The notes beneath the pieces were generated by a model, which had not been told where the DNA came from, did no database searches, and saw only the letters and a program-made list of their open reading frames with translations. Made by a program: the position numbers and the translations under genes. DNA of 7,235 nt from Methyloglobulus sp. (GTDB taxonomy: Bacteria; Pseudomonadota; Gammaproteobacteria; Methylococcales; Methylomonadaceae), in assembly GCA_013140405.1 (NCBI GenBank), contig JABFSV010000162.1, forward strand, positions 1 through 7,235, in the 5' to 3' direction. Shown here piece after piece: positions 6,145-7,235 of this stretch. Within the stretch, counting starts at the first letter, position 1. Each line of letters begins with the position of its first letter.

Positions 6145-6564
6145 TCATTCGGGTGCTTTAAAATTAGCCTTTGATGCCATGATCACTTTGGCGATAATTT
6201 CTTCTGCATATTCATTCATACCTTCTTCCGTGTCACCGGCAGGTTTGGCAATAAAGTCTACCGCACCCAAGGATAGCGCCGTTAAGGTGACTTCGGCATT
6301 GCTTTCTGTTAACGCCGAGATCATGACGACAGGCATCGGCCTAAGGCGCATAAGGTTACGCAAAAAAGTGATGCCATCCATGCGTGGCATTTCGATATCC
6401 AGCGTCAACACATCAGGATTCAATTGTTTAATCAGGTCGCGCGCAACATAGGGATCCTCAGCCGTGCCAACTACCTCAATAGCCGGTGAAGAATTGAGGA
6501 TTTCAGTCAGCACATCCCTGATCACCTGCGAATCATCGATGACCAACGCCTTTATTTTATTCAT
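6145..6564 (-). CDS. Stand-alone response-regulator receiver, CheB-receiver paralog
   Basis: This 139-residue protein consists of a single receiver domain that aligns without gaps to the CheB receiver encoded downstream: 103 of 135 residues are identical (76%), including all of residues 41-60 and 62-76. The phosphorylation residues are intact: Asp10/Asp11, Asp56 (LTLDIEMP), Ser83 and Lys107. It ends (SKANFKAPE) just where the CheB linker would begin, and no methylesterase remnant is visible in the 82 bases before cheB. It therefore arose by duplication of cheB, or of its receiver half. Because the active residues are kept, it is probably phosphorylated by CheA and could act as a phosphate sink, a competitor of CheB, or a CheY-like output; this is inference. 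AGGA sits unusually close to the ATG (1 base), but the start MNKIK matches that of CheB. Confidence 0.92.
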   Translation of the reverse strand: MNKIKALVIDDSQVIRDVLTEILNSSPAIEVVGTAEDPYVARDLIKQLNPDVLTLDIEMPRMDGITFLRNLMRLRPMPVVMISALTESNAEVTLTALSLGAVDFIAKPAGDTEEGMNEYAEEIIAKVIMASKANFKAPE

Positions 6565-6588
6565 GTCCTAAGCTTTTGTCCGCAACCG

Positions 6589-7227
6589 TCAAAAAAGCTC
6601 AACATCGCCCGCAACAGGGGCGCTCTTGAGCGTGTTGATATATTGCCGTTCCCGTTGGATGATGGTGTCATTATGTAAATCTTGAATTTTTTTCATGGCA
6701 ACCTTGCCAGTTTTAGGAAAATAAACAACTTTCCTAGGGTAAATGTCACCCAAATCCTGGGATAAAATTTTTAATCCTTCTTGGTCGAGATAGCTCAACA
6801 CAAAGTCGATATTTTTCATGCCGACATCAGTCAATGCAGGAATGATTTTGCCGCCGCCAAATACTTTCACTTCGAGGTTTTTCCGTTTACCGCCATTGCT
6901 CAATATGGTATTAATCAAATGTTCCATCGCATAATTTCCATAACGAGTGGCTATGCCTACGATAGCTTCACTACCTTTGTTGAATTTGCCAGAATTGGTT
7001 TGTGGCAGCATGAAGTGGTTCATCCCACCAATACCGGACTCCCTGTCCCTGATGCAAGCAGACACGCAAGAACCCAATACCGTGGTAATCAATTCGTTTT
7101 GTTGGGTGACATAGTATTCCCCAGGTAAAATCTTAGCCGCGATGACTTCACGTTCCCGATCCCAATATCGATTAACATGATCAAACCCAGGTACTGACGG
7201 CCTATCAATTTTGACCTTAGTATTCAT
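6589..7227 (-). CDS. cheD: CheD, chemoreceptor glutamine deamidase
   Basis: CheD converts specific receptor glutamines to glutamates so that they can be methylated, and in some bacteria it also works with CheC. The 212-residue product has the family core: Thr48, Cys54 and His71 in TTVLGSCVSACIRD and GGMNHFMLP. They have the same spacing as the catalytic Thr21/Cys27/His44 of Thermotoga CheD. LEVKVFGGGKI (118-128) and the YFPKTGKVAMKKI segment are further family features. It carries an N-terminal extension of about 30 residues and a C-terminal tail ending VAGDVELF, which resembles the DDIELF end of the CheZ-like protein in the same operon. The ATG is only 8 bases from the window edge, so its ribosome binding site and promoter are not visible. 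It ends 24 bases before the receiver gene, consistent with one operon. Confidence 0.95.
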   Translation of the reverse strand: MNTKVKIDRPSVPGFDHVNRYWDREREVIAAKILPGEYYVTQQNELITTVLGSCVSACIRDRESGIGGMNHFMLPQTNSGKFNKGSEAIVGIATRYGNYAMEHLINTILSNGGKRKNLEVKVFGGGKIIPALTDVGMKNIDFVLSYLDQEGLKILSQDLGDIYPRKVVYFPKTGKVAMKKIQDLHNDTIIQRERQYINTLKSAPVAGDVELF

Positions 7228-7235
7228 TGTTAGTT

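Larger units (their letters stand above)
5658..6564 (-). repeat. Direct duplication of the CheB receiver coding region
   Basis: Segments 5658-6062 (cheB) and 6160-6564 (stand-alone receiver) are tandem direct copies on the minus strand, offset by 502 bases and alignable without gaps over 135 codons. Identical stretches of about 20 bases occur, for example at 5854-5873 and 6356-6375. Divergence is greatest near codons 108-118 and 12-18 and least at codons 41-76. Confidence 0.88.

Noticed and set aside
6145..6564. Receiver-only gene as a frameshifted or broken cheB (pseudogene)
   Set aside because: The frame is intact, all phosphorylation residues are kept, it ends cleanly, and no methylesterase remnant remains in the gap. 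A functional single-domain gene is the simpler reading.
1..7235. Mobile elements, CRISPR arrays, tRNA or rRNA genes
   Set aside because: No transposase-like frames, terminal inverted repeats, regularly spaced repeats or tRNA-like cloverleafs were seen. The window is almost fully occupied by motility genes.

Overview
The window is a motility and chemotaxis locus from a gammaproteobacterium with a polar flagellum. The order flhF-flhG-fliA followed by a MotC/MotD-type stator pair and a fipA (DUF2802) gene is typical of polarly flagellated gammaproteobacteria such as Pseudomonas, Shewanella, Vibrio and some methanotrophs. By eye the GC content is in the mid-to-high 40s. I cannot name a genus with confidence; a Methylococcales-like organism is only a guess.

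Rightward block (1-4333): the end of flhF, then flhG (polar flagellar number control), fliA (sigma-28), motC and motD (stator channel and peptidoglycan anchor), a 53-codon unnamed gene, and fipA (membrane partner of FlhF). Spacing is tight: flhF/flhG and flhG/fliA overlap, motC/motD are 3 bases apart, and the small gene overlaps fipA by one base. The only larger gap is 60 bases between fliA and motC, so this looks like one co-transcribed unit that sets where and how many flagella are built and then powers them.

Leftward block (7227-4353): cheD (receptor deamidase), a stand-alone response-regulator receiver, full-length cheB (receptor methylesterase), and a CheZ-like protein. The stand-alone receiver is 76% identical to the CheB receiver over 135 residues and has clearly arisen by duplication. 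The two blocks converge, with only 19 bases between fipA and the CheZ-like gene.

The cheY-cheZ-cheA-cheB genes that sit between fliA and motC in Pseudomonas are absent here, as are the parA/cheW genes that follow motD there. Adaptation functions are instead encoded by the facing cheD-rec-cheB-cheZ-like operon, whose upstream part lies outside the window. The least described items are the CheZ-like protein with its DIELF tail (matched by DVELF on CheD), the receiver-only CheB paralog, the long repeat-bearing linker of MotD, and the small gene in front of fipA.
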